A DNA stretch of 64,000 nucleotides from Niastella sp. OAS944 (GTDB lineage Bacteria > Bacteroidota > Bacteroidia > Chitinophagales > Chitinophagaceae). Shown one piece after another: positions 35,091 through 44,100 of the stretch. A program made the translations under genes and the position numbers. A model generated the notes under the pieces. That model saw nothing but the letters and a program-made list of their open reading frames with translations, did no database searches and was not told the origin of the DNA. Position 1 is the first letter of the stretch. Each line of letters starts with the position of its first letter. The stretch is taken from positions 496,001-560,000 of the forward strand of contig JANUBW010000001.1 in NCBI GenBank assembly GCA_024809215.1, given 5' to 3'.

Positions 35091-38000
35091 TTATAGCTCG
35101 ATTGTAGATCCTTTCCAGTTATGAGGCAGCAGCTCTTTTATTCTGCTCGCAGGGAAGGTAGGCATAGCAGTAAGCACATACTTGAGCCAATCATAAGCAT
35201 TAACGTCATGCAGCTTGCAGGTGGCTAGCAGTGAGTATATAATCGCAGCATTTTGTGCAGCATCATGTGATCCTGCAAAAAGGAAGTTGTTTCGACCTAA
35301 GGCGATGGGCCGTATGGCGTTCTCGATAAGATTAGTATCCATTAGTAGCATACCGTCATGCAGGAACATGCCGAGTTGCTTCTCTCTTTCAGAAAAGTAA
35401 GCCAGTGCTTTGCCTATCGGACTTCGTAATGTTGTTAACCTGGGTATCTGTTCCTTTACCCAGCCAGCCAACTCATCAAAGATTGGGACGGATTTCTCTT
35501 GGCGTATTTTAAATCGTTGATCGAAGCTAAGATTTTGTTCTTTGCAGTAGCTTTCGATGCCGTATAGGCTGCTATATAGCATTAAGGCGTGTTCTGCTCT
35601 GGATCTATCAGTTAACTTAGCTTCATGGAACTTTCTTCTGGCGTGTGCATTACAGCAGATGTGGGTTACGCCTGATTGGCTTCCAAAATGCTTATAAACG
35701 CTAAACCCGTCACTATGTAGATAGCCTTTATAGTTCTGTAATACTGGTCTGGCATCTTTGTTTCCTCTCCCTTTATGATATTCGAAGAAGACCAACCGAT
35801 CCACTGGATTGCAATAGCTCCACATCCAACCCAGATGTGATTTTTTACCCTTTACCTTTTCGCTATCAAGAACATCTATTCTGTCGAGTAGGCAAGGGCA
35901 TTTCAGCCCAAGCCTCTCACAGAACCGTACTTGAGCGTCTCCACTCATACGGCTCTTCCGATTCAGCATTACTAGCGATATGGTCGAACATTTACCCAGT
36001 GCGCAAATAAATGAGGTCGTGTTTCATACATCCGCACCATTAAGTCTCTTGCTTTCTTAATACTGGTCCTTCGATAATTCTTTATCCAGTTCGCCAGCTT
36101 CTGATTGAGCCAATACCATAAACCTCTCGTAGTCCATGTTGTGAACTTATGATAGTATTGATACCATCCACGGATCTTTGGATTCAGAACTTCTGCAATT
36201 TGCTCAATGGAGTATCTCATCCCTCGAACAATTAGTTTTCGTAATGTTATTCTGACTTCGTTCTTTGAACTTTCGCTCATACACGGTAGAAAAGAAAACT
36301 TCCATTGTTCTTGTGATTTAAATCGGATTGGCCTGAAAGTGTATCCCAAAAAGTCAAACTTTGCCCGAGTATTCGGATAATATTCGCGATGCACATGATT
36401 TCTGCAATAGACAATGTGAGTTTTCGCATCATTCAATTCGAGTTTGCACTGAGCTAGTCTCTTTGCAACAACTGATTTAATAAATGATGCCTGCCTCTCT
36501 GTTGTACAATGTATGATTGCATCATCACAGTATCTTTCAAAAGGCATATTCGGATGATTCTTTTCCATCCATTTGTCAAAGACAAAATGCATGAACACGT
36601 TAGCAAGAATAGGACTAATGACTCCCCCCTGCGGCGTTCCTTTTTCTCTGGCGTAGATTACTCCGTCACGAGATACTCCTGCCTTCAACCATCTTTCAAT
36701 GTACATCAACACCCATTTGTCATTAACAAAACACCTAATCGCCTTCATCAACAATTCATGATCAATACTATCAAAGAAACTTTTGATATCTAGATCCACT
36801 GCCCAACCATAATAGCTGCAATTAACCGTCGTCTGTCGAAGTGCGTGATGTGCACTTTTCCTGGGACGATAACCGTAACTATTTTCATGGAAATGAATTT
36901 CAATTTTCGGTTCGATGTAGCTTTTTACCACTTGCTGTGCGATGCGATCAGACACTGAGGGAATACCTAAATACCGAATGCCCTTTGATCTTTTAGGAAT
37001 GGCGACCTCTTTAACCGCAGGCGGGTGGTAGCTGCCAGATGTTAAACGATTCCATAGCTTATAAAGATTGCCCGTAGCATTTGTTGCAAACTCGTCTAAG
37101 CTTTCATCGTCTACTCCTGCACTTCCTTTGTTCGCCCTTACAACCTTGTAAGCATCCAATACCATTTTCTTAGTTATCGGGTGCTGCTTTGTTTCGTAAT
37201 AATCAATCATCCTTGTTACAGTTGTTGGTTATTAAAAACTGAATCGGCTAAGCCCTTCCCTCCACCTTCATTACAAAGGTTTCAACAGTACTACAACTTA
37301 GTCCGCCCCTGCACAAGTCCTTGGTATTCTGCCTTGCGGTAGTTCCGCTTGAACATTTCCCTTTGCATACTTATGCAAGTTCCCTTGTTCCGTAAGATCG
37401 CCCGATTTGATGTCCTGCTGTCTATGCACCGCTTGTCACTTAGTCAACATCAGATTACAGTCACTAAGTTTTATTCTCATCCAAGAAACATGTTGCATGA
37501 TTTCGACAAGATCGGCTATATCGATGCTTTAAATAACAGTTCACTTTCGTTCAGCTCATCAAATCATACCTAACAGATTTTCTCTGCTTTTTCCTTTTCG
37601 TTCAGTACCTGCATCTTTCAATGCAAGCACCAAAAGGTGGTTTGTAGGCTATGTCTGTCATCGCCTACGGTGGATCTGCCACCATCGATCTTACAGCATA
37701 CAACCTTTTTAAGGTTGCTTCAAGGCACACTGTTTCATCGGCCATCATGTAACCACAAGCAGGCTTAATGATATTTTCCCGCAGGGCGTCATAGATGGCA
37801 GTAAGGCTGCGACAGGTGCCGTTGATCCAGTCACCTATTGTATTCTCAGATAGAATGATCCCGCTCTGAGCAAACTTCTGCATTTGCCGGTGGATGGGCA
37901 TGTGCCACAGGAACTTTTCTGTTGTTACGTGAGCTTTAAGTGAAGGAGCAGCCAGGCTTTTATCCTTTTCTTCAGGCAGGCTGGCTATGAAGAACTCGGT

Positions 38001-38651
38001 AGAACCGTTTGGTGTGCTACGCTTATACTTAAACCTGCGATAAACGGTTGCAAACAACCGAGCAGGATCGTATTCTAATTGTTCTGTTTCTATTGTATCA
38101 AAGTGCTCTGCGTCCTGGGGAAGATTATCAGGATACATATCAATATACTTCCGCTCAATGTGAGTGGGTATTTCATTTCGGCCTGGATGCTTCTTCTTTT
38201 CAGATTTTAATTTTGTATAGGACTCTACCTTTTGACCATCGTTGATATTGCATACCTCTACAATGTCGGCATTTATTCCTAATTGAAGTTGACCAGGCAT
38301 AATAACAGAAGATCTTTCACTGCTGCGACTGTAGACCAATTTGGTTAACTGCTGATACTGGTATTCGATCAGTTCCAACTTTTGAAGCCGTTTATCTTTT
38401 TCCTTAATGATATTTAGCAGGGAGGCATTTTCTTCTCTTTGTAGCTTAACTTCTGCTATCAGTTGTTCTACAGCATTTTTGAGTGGAGTAATTTCATTTT
38501 TCAGTTGCTGTATAACTTCATCTTTTTGCTTAATGATGGCATCGAACTGCATGCTTCTCAATAGCAGCTGCTGGTATTTATCCTGTAATGCCTGATGTTC
38601 CGGTGTAATAAGCAAAAGATACGTTGTTGATGATTGCTTATATAGAAACAA
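35091..38651 (-). CDS. tnpC: IS66 transposase TnpC, split by a group II intron
   Basis: Exon 1 is 37731-38651 (307 codons), exon 2 is 35091-35882 (263 codons plus stop). Joining them gives one continuous 570-aa IS66 transposase, reading MADET-RIDVLDSEK at the junction with no base lost or gained. Exon 1 holds an N-terminal coiled coil (~15-90) and the first catalytic Asp (MMADET). Exon 2 holds GWMWSY, the second Asp (YLHSDGFSVY), CNAHARRKF and the Glu (LIENAIRPIALGRNN). The intron therefore splits the DDE triad, and functional transposase requires splicing. Unspliced RNA gives a 328-aa product that ends 21 codons inside the intron. The 35091-35969 frame alone starts inside the intron. Confidence 0.92.
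35883..35955 (-). ncRNA. Group II intron domains V and VI
   Basis: Domain V (35922-35955, 34 nt) has GAGCCGTA/TACGGTTC lower stem with the AGC catalytic triad, an AG bulge, and TGAGTG-GAGA-CGCTCA upper stem with a GNRA loop. Domain VI (35883-35921) has a GAG-AGGC/GCCT-A-CTC stem with a bulged A seven bases from the 3' end (35889), the expected branch point. Confidence 0.9.
35972..37210 (-). CDS. ltrA: Group II intron reverse transcriptase/maturase
   Basis: 412-aa intron-encoded protein. The N-terminal part shows RT blocks (IPKRSKGIRYLGIPSVSDRI, SYGYRPRKSAHHAL, VDLDIKSFFDSIDHELL, GTPQGGVISPILANVFM, and the catalytic RYCDDAIIHC). The C-terminal third is the maturase/X (GIIM) domain (FDFLGYTFRP, LNPKIRGWYQYYHKF). 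No HNH endonuclease domain follows, so the protein should splice the intron and copy it but cannot cut second-strand DNA by itself; mobility would use replication-fork primers. It lies in domain IV, its stop 16 bases before domain V. The symbol ltrA is the generic name used for this family. Confidence 0.94.
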   Translation of the reverse strand: MIDYYETKQHPITKKMVLDAYKVVRANKGSAGVDDESLDEFATNATGNLYKLWNRLTSGSYHPPAVKEVAIPKRSKGIRYLGIPSVSDRIAQQVVKSYIEPKIEIHFHENSYGYRPRKSAHHALRQTTVNCSYYGWAVDLDIKSFFDSIDHELLMKAIRCFVNDKWVLMYIERWLKAGVSRDGVIYAREKGTPQGGVISPILANVFMHFVFDKWMEKNHPNMPFERYCDDAIIHCTTERQASFIKSVVAKRLAQCKLELNDAKTHIVYCRNHVHREYYPNTRAKFDFLGYTFRPIRFKSQEQWKFSFLPCMSESSKNEVRITLRKLIVRGMRYSIEQIAEVLNPKIRGWYQYYHKFTTWTTRGLWYWLNQKLANWIKNYRRTSIKKARDLMVRMYETRPHLFAHWVNVRPYR

Positions 38652-38711
38652 GCATACAACTACGTTTGACTATTGTAGGTATCAATTTAGTTTTTCACAT
38701 ATGTGAGTTAC

Positions 38712-39092
38712 TCAGGCCTGAGCGCCTAGCAATGGCTCATATTTACCAGCTTTAATATAACCGCCGGCTTCCAGGGTCATGCCACTGAGCATGGACATGA
38801 TTTGCTCAGTACTCATTTTATAACCTACCTGGTCACTGGTAATGGCTGGCAATACAAAAGAGCCTTCGTCAAGCCTTCTGTAAAATTTACTGAAGCCTTT
38901 CTTTTCATACACCAGCACCTTTATCATAGTTCGATTACGGTTCAAAAATATAAACACGTCTCCGTTAACGATATCTCTATCCAGCTCTGTTCGTACTAAT
39001 GCCGCGAGGCTATCGAATGACTTAGACATCTTTACCGGCCTGCGATATAAATAATAATTCACGGTCTCCTGAACCGAAAACAACTTACTCAT
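38712..39092 (-). CDS. tnpB: IS66 accessory protein TnpB
   Basis: 126-aa IS66 Orf2 family protein. YYLYRRPVKMSKSFDSLAALV, DVFIFLNRNRTMIKVLVYEKKGFSKFYRRLDEGSF and a short C-terminal tail match the family along the whole length. It is needed with TnpA and TnpC for IS66 transposition. Overlaps tnpA by four bases (ATGA), implying translational coupling. Confidence 0.92.
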   Translation of the reverse strand: MSKLFSVQETVNYYLYRRPVKMSKSFDSLAALVRTELDRDIVNGDVFIFLNRNRTMIKVLVYEKKGFSKFYRRLDEGSFVLPAITSDQVGYKMSTEQIMSMLSGMTLEAGGYIKAGKYEPLLGAQA

Positions 39093-39433
39093 GATAGCAG
39101 CGCTTTTAGATATTCGACTGGCACTTCTTTATAAATACGGAGACTGCCTATTTCGGCAAAAAGAGCAGGTTGGTTATTAGTCGTATCGCACTGGAGTAAT
39201 TCTATTTTGGCAAACCCTGCCGCAGCAGCTTGGCTTCTTTTACGCCGCTTTACCTTCCGACCGCGATACTTTTCGGTCCACCGATAAAAGTTCTTTTCAT
39301 TAATGCCATTTGCCTCGCAGTATGCCTTTATTGTTAGGCCGCTTTGCGCCTGGTCGTTCAGGCATTTCTCTATTTGTTCTGCTGATCGGTATGTGCGCTT
39401 CTTTTTATACGACTCTTGTTGGATTTGTTCCAT
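39089..39433 (-). CDS. tnpA: IS66 accessory protein TnpA
   Basis: 114-aa protein with an N-terminal helix-turn-helix (CLNDQAQSGLTIKAYCEANG, EKNFYRWTEKY) followed by a basic stretch (RGRKVKRRKRSQ), the usual IS66 Orf1 architecture that binds element ends. First gene of the IS66 operon, 76 bases inside the right inverted repeat. Confidence 0.9.
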   Translation of the reverse strand: MEQIQQESYKKKRTYRSAEQIEKCLNDQAQSGLTIKAYCEANGINEKNFYRWTEKYRGRKVKRRKRSQAAAAGFAKIELLQCDTTNNQPALFAEIGSLRIYKEVPVEYLKALLS

Positions 39434-40502
39434 ATTGAACCATTTTCAAAGAGCGTAAAGCTATACCTTAATAGCATCTTTTGGGATGGGTAGTTACTCG
39501 GGCGTTTACGCAAAGCCAGCCAGAGCATGCTCAGCAACATCCCTATTAGGAGCAGCATAAACTTCTTTCAGGTCGGCACAAAATACCTTGCGATCTTTCC
39601 TGACCACGTATTTGCAGCTATTGCGGATCTGGTGCACAATGCAAAGTTGGGTAACCGTTTGCGGGAAGACGCCCTTAATAGCGTCGGTAAAGCCTTTGAG
39701 GTTATCGGTGCAGGCAATCAGGATATCCTCTACGCCCCGTGCTTTCAGGTCAGTTAATACGCTCATCCAAAAGGAGGCTGATTCCGTTTCAGCCATCCAC
39801 ATACCTAGAATCTCCTTGAGGCCACCTTTCTAAGGCCAATGACCAGGTAATGCACTTGTTGATGTATTTATTATTCTGTTTTACTTTCAGTACAATACCG
39901 TCCATCCAAACGGTAAAGTAAACCTGCTCTAGTGGCCTGTTCTGCCATTCTTTTACATGCTCAATAACCTTATTGGTGACATTGGAAACGGTTCCCTCAC
40001 TAACATCAACCCCATATACTTGCCTAACCTGCTCGCTTATGTCGGAAGTAGTCATGCCGCGGCTATACATGCCAATGACGGCTTCCTCCAGCTTATCGCT
40101 CATGCGCTGGCCTTTGGGAATGATTTGTGGCTCAAAATCGCTTTTACGATCCCGGGGGATATTCAATACCAGGTCACCTAACGTTTCTGTCTTTACTTTT
40201 TTGGGATAGGAGCCATTACGGCTGTTGCTGGTGTTGTGGCCTTCTTTGCTGTGTTTCTCATAGCCGAGGTGTTCATCAAGCTCACCTTTGAGCATCTCTT
40301 CAACACCCTGCTTGTAGAGTTCGCTAAAAAAAGATTGAAAGTCTTCCTTGCTCTTGAATTGCTTAAAAAAGTCCTTGGGGATTTTTGATTGTTCTTTGTC
40401 CATAAATCTGTATTAAAGGTAATAAAAAAGCGGGGCCAATTTTTGCGCCGCCCCCCTAATACAGTTACTTAATAACAGTTACACAAAGAATTTTATACTA
40501 CC

Positions 40503-40510
40503 TACTCAAC
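40503..40510. repeat. Right target-site duplication of the IS256-family element
   Basis: TACTCAAC, exact copy of 34655-34662. It restores the uninterrupted sequence downstream of the locus B immunity gene. The gap 40511-40648 shows nothing else recognisable. Confidence 0.85.
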
Positions 40511-40648
40511 TAATCCTGCCTTTTTCAAAAAAAACTTCCTGTATTAACATGTCCTAGGTAGACAAATTAACAAAAACATTTTTCATTTTTCCCAACTGTT
40601 CACTTACTAAAAGTTATCAGTACCATGACTGAAGGTTATCTCTATCTG

Positions 40649-41161
40649 CTATCGTTTTATCTGTCTTTTCTCTATTTGTTCTTTCAGCCAAGGTGCAATG
40701 TCTCCTTTATAAGTCTGTAAATAATTCCGGAAAGATTTATCTGCTCCTTCCATATACAACCGTATAGAATCTGGGTGCCCGGCAAAATCAGGTGATATAT
40801 GCGGAAAATCTAGAAAATATTTATTGCCGCCATAGAGACCGATGCCCATAACTGGTATAGTCTTGTCCACCCAAACACTATGATACCCTGCTTTAACAAA
40901 CTCAAATCCATAAGCTACGGTATCATTGCTATTATATTGAGATGACAGTTTAATATCGAAAGAAACAACTGGCATTTCAACATTCCGGGAAAAACTGTCT
41001 TTAGCTTGTATTTTACCGTAATTGTTTAATGCATACATAAACCATTTTATACTATCAAGACTAGATATTTGATCATTTTTGTTGACTTTACCTTGTTTCT
41101 TTCCTGTACAATTGGAGAAGCTCCCAATCATAAACAATAAACTATATATATATTTTGTCAT
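40649..41161 (-). CDS. Probable immunity protein of RHS toxin B (lipoprotein candidate)
   Basis: 170-aa protein whose ATG overlaps the stop of the RHS-B gene by four bases (TCAT on the plus strand), so translation is likely coupled. The N-terminus is a signal with a possible lipobox (GSFSNCTG, Cys18), pointing to a periplasmic or outer-membrane place, where it could meet a toxin arriving from a neighbour. The mature part (WFMYALNNYGKI, VAYGFEFVKAGYHSVWV, PDFAGHPDSIRLYMEGADK) matches no family I know. Position, size and coupling make immunity the most likely role. Confidence 0.65.
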   Translation of the reverse strand: MTKYIYSLLFMIGSFSNCTGKKQGKVNKNDQISSLDSIKWFMYALNNYGKIQAKDSFSRNVEMPVVSFDIKLSSQYNSNDTVAYGFEFVKAGYHSVWVDKTIPVMGIGLYGGNKYFLDFPHISPDFAGHPDSIRLYMEGADKSFRNYLQTYKGDIAPWLKEQIEKRQIKR

Positions 41162-44100
41162 TTTATTGAATCAGGGTTTTTACTACTTGTTCCATTTCTA
41201 GAAATTGATATAACGACAGCACCATGACGATAAAGATAAACAGTAGTTTTGTTGACTACAATATCAAACTTTGCCGTACCGGCACTTTGTGCCGAATTAC
41301 TAATGTCACCTGTGACGTCTCCAAGCGAAGGTTTTCCTTTTAATGATCTAAACTCAGCCCTCCATTCTCCAACTGGCCCCATAAATTTCCTGCCTTCGTT
41401 TGGATGGAGGTGTATAAATCCATCACCTTGACCACTTGTTGAACTTAAGAAGGGGCCACCTGGATTGTCAGTCCCGGGAACTATTCCCATATTACCATCG
41501 ACTATTTTAACGCTTGACATGTGTTCAAGATACAAAGGACCCTTATTATCAATTGTCTCATATGTATCGTCGGTATATAAATCCTTGGAATTCTTGTCAA
41601 AGTATGTAAAATAGCTATTGTAATCGTAAGTAATACCAATTCCTCGAAGAGCTGCCGCAAATGCGCTCTTATCAAATTTACCATTGGCATCTTTATAAAA
41701 GTCTTTTACACCACTTGAATTGACAATAAGATTGAATCCTTTTTGTCGGTCCTCTGGTATTACCGTTACGGTGTTTTTTTTACTTCCATCATCAATTCGT
41801 TGTATTTGTTCTCCGGCTGAACTGTGAAAAATACTGGTATCACCCAATAAATCATTTTTTACAATTGGATTGTTCCCCATTCCAGCGTACAAACTCTCCA
41901 TATCAGTCGGCTTTGGGTCCGTTTGATACCATCTTCCAATCTGTGGATTATAATTTCTGTAAAATGCATCATATTGTTCAATCCCTAAGTCATTATTAAG
42001 CTCAATTCCATTAAACTTGAATTTATTATCCAAATTACCAGCTGCCTTACTACTAATCCCCATCATTACCAATCCAAATGGATAATAATGTGTTTCTTCC
42101 TCCAGCGCCCCGTGTGAATGGATCACCTGCAGGTTGTCGAAATAAACCGGCACCGGGCTTTCATTGCTTACATACACGTAAAGATATCCATTTTTTGTGA
42201 CCGGAATATCGGGCAGGATACGATCTTCCACCTGATTGGGTTGATCTACTCTTTGAAAACTGCCGTTTACATATTTAAAATTCTCATCAAACAGGATCCA
42301 ATTAACATATGCCCTGGGCTTTGTTCCTCCACTTCCGCGGTTAGGGTTCGTAAGAAACCCATTCAACCCATTATAGATATCTGTTGTACCGTTGAGGGTT
42401 TGGGCAGATACTGCTTTACCGGCAGTTGCCCCTGTAGGTGCTCCCAACAACCCGGTTAGCAGATCGATTACCGGCACATTGTAATTAGCGCCATTGGTAT
42501 TGTTATCGAAATAATACGACTTTCCATAAATATCTATTTTGTCGCCACTCATTACCTTAAGGGTTATACCCAATCCCGTTACACCTACTCCACCATCGGC
42601 TTTTAACCTATACAGTTTGTGACTATTGGCCGTCACGTCGCTGTAACAATTAGTATTAACCGGTTGATCTGTAGCCGCAGGACCGCCATTTTTGTTTTTA
42701 TAATCAGTTATACCGGTTGCCACCGATTTATCTACTATTTTATCCTGATCTATATTATAAAACTGCTTTTCAGTATAAACCGCATCGTTAGCATTGTCAG
42801 GGTTTCCTTCGAGCGTAGCAGCGGGATAAATATCCTGCTTTTGTTCTTCAGTAAGCACCATGCGTACATTACCCAGGTGATCTTTTATAAAATAGTCATA
42901 CTCGTAATGTGCCTGCTTTGTTGCCGACGCTTCAAGATAGCGCAGGCGGCCATCACCATTACTCTCAAACTGCAGTTTGTCGGTATACTGCAGGCCTGTT
43001 AAGTCAGCATGGTTATACGCTTTACTTTCATATACAAACCCGCCTAAATAGGTGGTGGTAGTAGTAACATCGCCTGTAAAAGGACTATTATCATAAGTTA
43101 TCGTCACATTCTTTTCAGTAACAATTTTCTGCAGCTTATTACCTAAAGCATCATACACATATTTAATAATGCCTTTATCGATATTATTAGCGTCATGCAC
43201 CGCAATCTGTTGCGGCAAGTTCATATAATTATAAGTAATAGCGCCTGCATTGGTTACATCTGTGGCCTGTCCGTTGATGCGTTTATTTTTATCGGTGACC
43301 ATATTACCATTTGCATCGTACCCATAGTCGTTACCAGTGGTATTGTTGTCGGTAAAATCGCCCAGCTTATGATCGGTGGCAGCTGCCCCCTGCTCTGCTA
43401 TGGCGCTTAATTTATTACCATTCCTGTAATAACTGTACAACATATCGTCAATCTGAGGGCTGGTGGTAACCTTCAATCCCCATTGCTGCATTCGTTTTAT
43501 GTTACCATTGGCGTCATAGGCCTGGTCGGCATGTATGCCATCGCCCATTTTTATATTGTAGTTTACTTTTAGATTATTCCATAGATGATCGTCGGCATTT
43601 TGCTGTATGAAATCACCACGTAACAGGCGGTTGGCTGCATCATAGGTAAAGTCATATTTACGCCTTATGTCATCGCCATCGCTCTTCCACATTATACCGG
43701 TTATGTTTCCATTGTATTCGCTTTTGTTAAAGGCCTGCCCTGCTTTATTAACAGTTTTATCATAACCCAATTCGTATCCGAAAAGAATACCGTCATTTGT
43801 TTGTCCTTCCACTCCCAGGTAATTGCGGTTAACGCCCAATATCCAGTTCCTGATATTGTAATCATAAGTAAGCGTTTGAACAGGATCGGTTGTGTAACCA
43901 GTACCGCTGGCATCTTTCTTTTTACCTATATTCTTTATCTTGAGGCGGCCCAGCTCATCATACTCATTGGTTACAATTTCCAGATCTGGTTTATTTACTG
44001 CTACATTGTTTATGGTACTGTTCACTGATCTTGTAACAGCGGTTTCCTGTGCCAGGTTGTTATAGGTTATTTTTGTAACAACGATATGGGTTTGGGCATT

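Larger units (their letters stand above)
35883..37730 (-). mobile_element. Group II intron (1848 nt) with internal reverse transcriptase
   Basis: The 5' end reads GTGTGCC on the minus strand at 37730, matching the GUGYG consensus; the 3' end reads CTACTCGAC at 35883. Domain V (34 nt) and VI lie just before the 3' end, and the reverse-transcriptase gene fills domain IV. The last six exon bases GAAACA (IBS1) are matched by TGTTTC in the intron (plus-strand 37485-37490), a candidate EBS1. Exon joining restores IS66 TnpC in frame, which fixes both boundaries independently of the consensus. Confidence 0.93.
35026..39509 (-). mobile_element. IS66-family element carrying a group II intron
   Basis: Ends are imperfect inverted repeats starting GTAAA: left GTAAAGGCCCGGGGAAC (35026 on), right GTAAACGCCCGAGTAAC read inward on the minus strand from 39509. 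The 8-bp target duplication GCAAAGCC is at 35018-35025 and 39510-39517. It carries tnpA, tnpB and tnpC in the usual order. Without the intron (1848 bp) the element is 2636 bp, typical of IS66. It sits inside the IS256-family transposase gene. The intact ends, duplication and genes imply a recent arrival. Confidence 0.93.
34706..40403 (-). pseudogene. IS256-family transposase, interrupted and frameshifted
   Basis: N-terminal part 39506-40403, C-terminal part 34706-35025, separated by the IS66 insertion. The N-terminal part has the Transposase_mut pattern (SRNGSYPKKVKTETLGDL, PRDRKSDFEPQIIPK, MYSRGMTTSDISEQVR, WMDGIVLKV with the first DDE Asp, CTDNLKGF with the second). The C-terminal part has KWEQKYKHAILSW (Glu), NWDNL and FPMEIRKIIYTTNTIENVN. 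Three single-base losses, each in a short homopolymer (near 39849, 39824 and 34880), break the frame. Rejoining restores GFAAKWEQKY across the IS66 site exactly. Mutational decay is more likely than sequencing error because neighbouring genes of 4-8 kb are intact. Confidence 0.9.
34663..40502 (-). mobile_element. IS256-family element, decayed, carrying a nested IS66 element
   Basis: Ends are imperfect inverted repeats: left GAGAGTATAAAACACTTTGTGTAA (34663-34686), right its inverse-like copy ending at 40502 (GGTAGTATAAAATTCTTTGTGTAA read from the minus strand). Both flanks carry the 8-bp duplication TACTCAAC (34655-34662 and 40503-40510). After removing the inserted IS66 (4484 bp) and one copy of its 8-bp duplication, the element is 1348 bp, normal for IS256. 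The transposase is broken by the IS66 and by three one-base losses, so the element cannot move by itself. Confidence 0.9.

Noticed and set aside
35091-35969. 292-codon frame read as an independent transposase gene
   Set aside because: Its first 29 codons are intron sequence (domains V and VI). The real coding part starts at 35882 as exon 2 of tnpC.
34663-40502. Composite transposon or integrative element carrying the RHS genes
   Set aside because: The ends and duplications belong to single insertion sequences nested in each other; the RHS genes lie outside.
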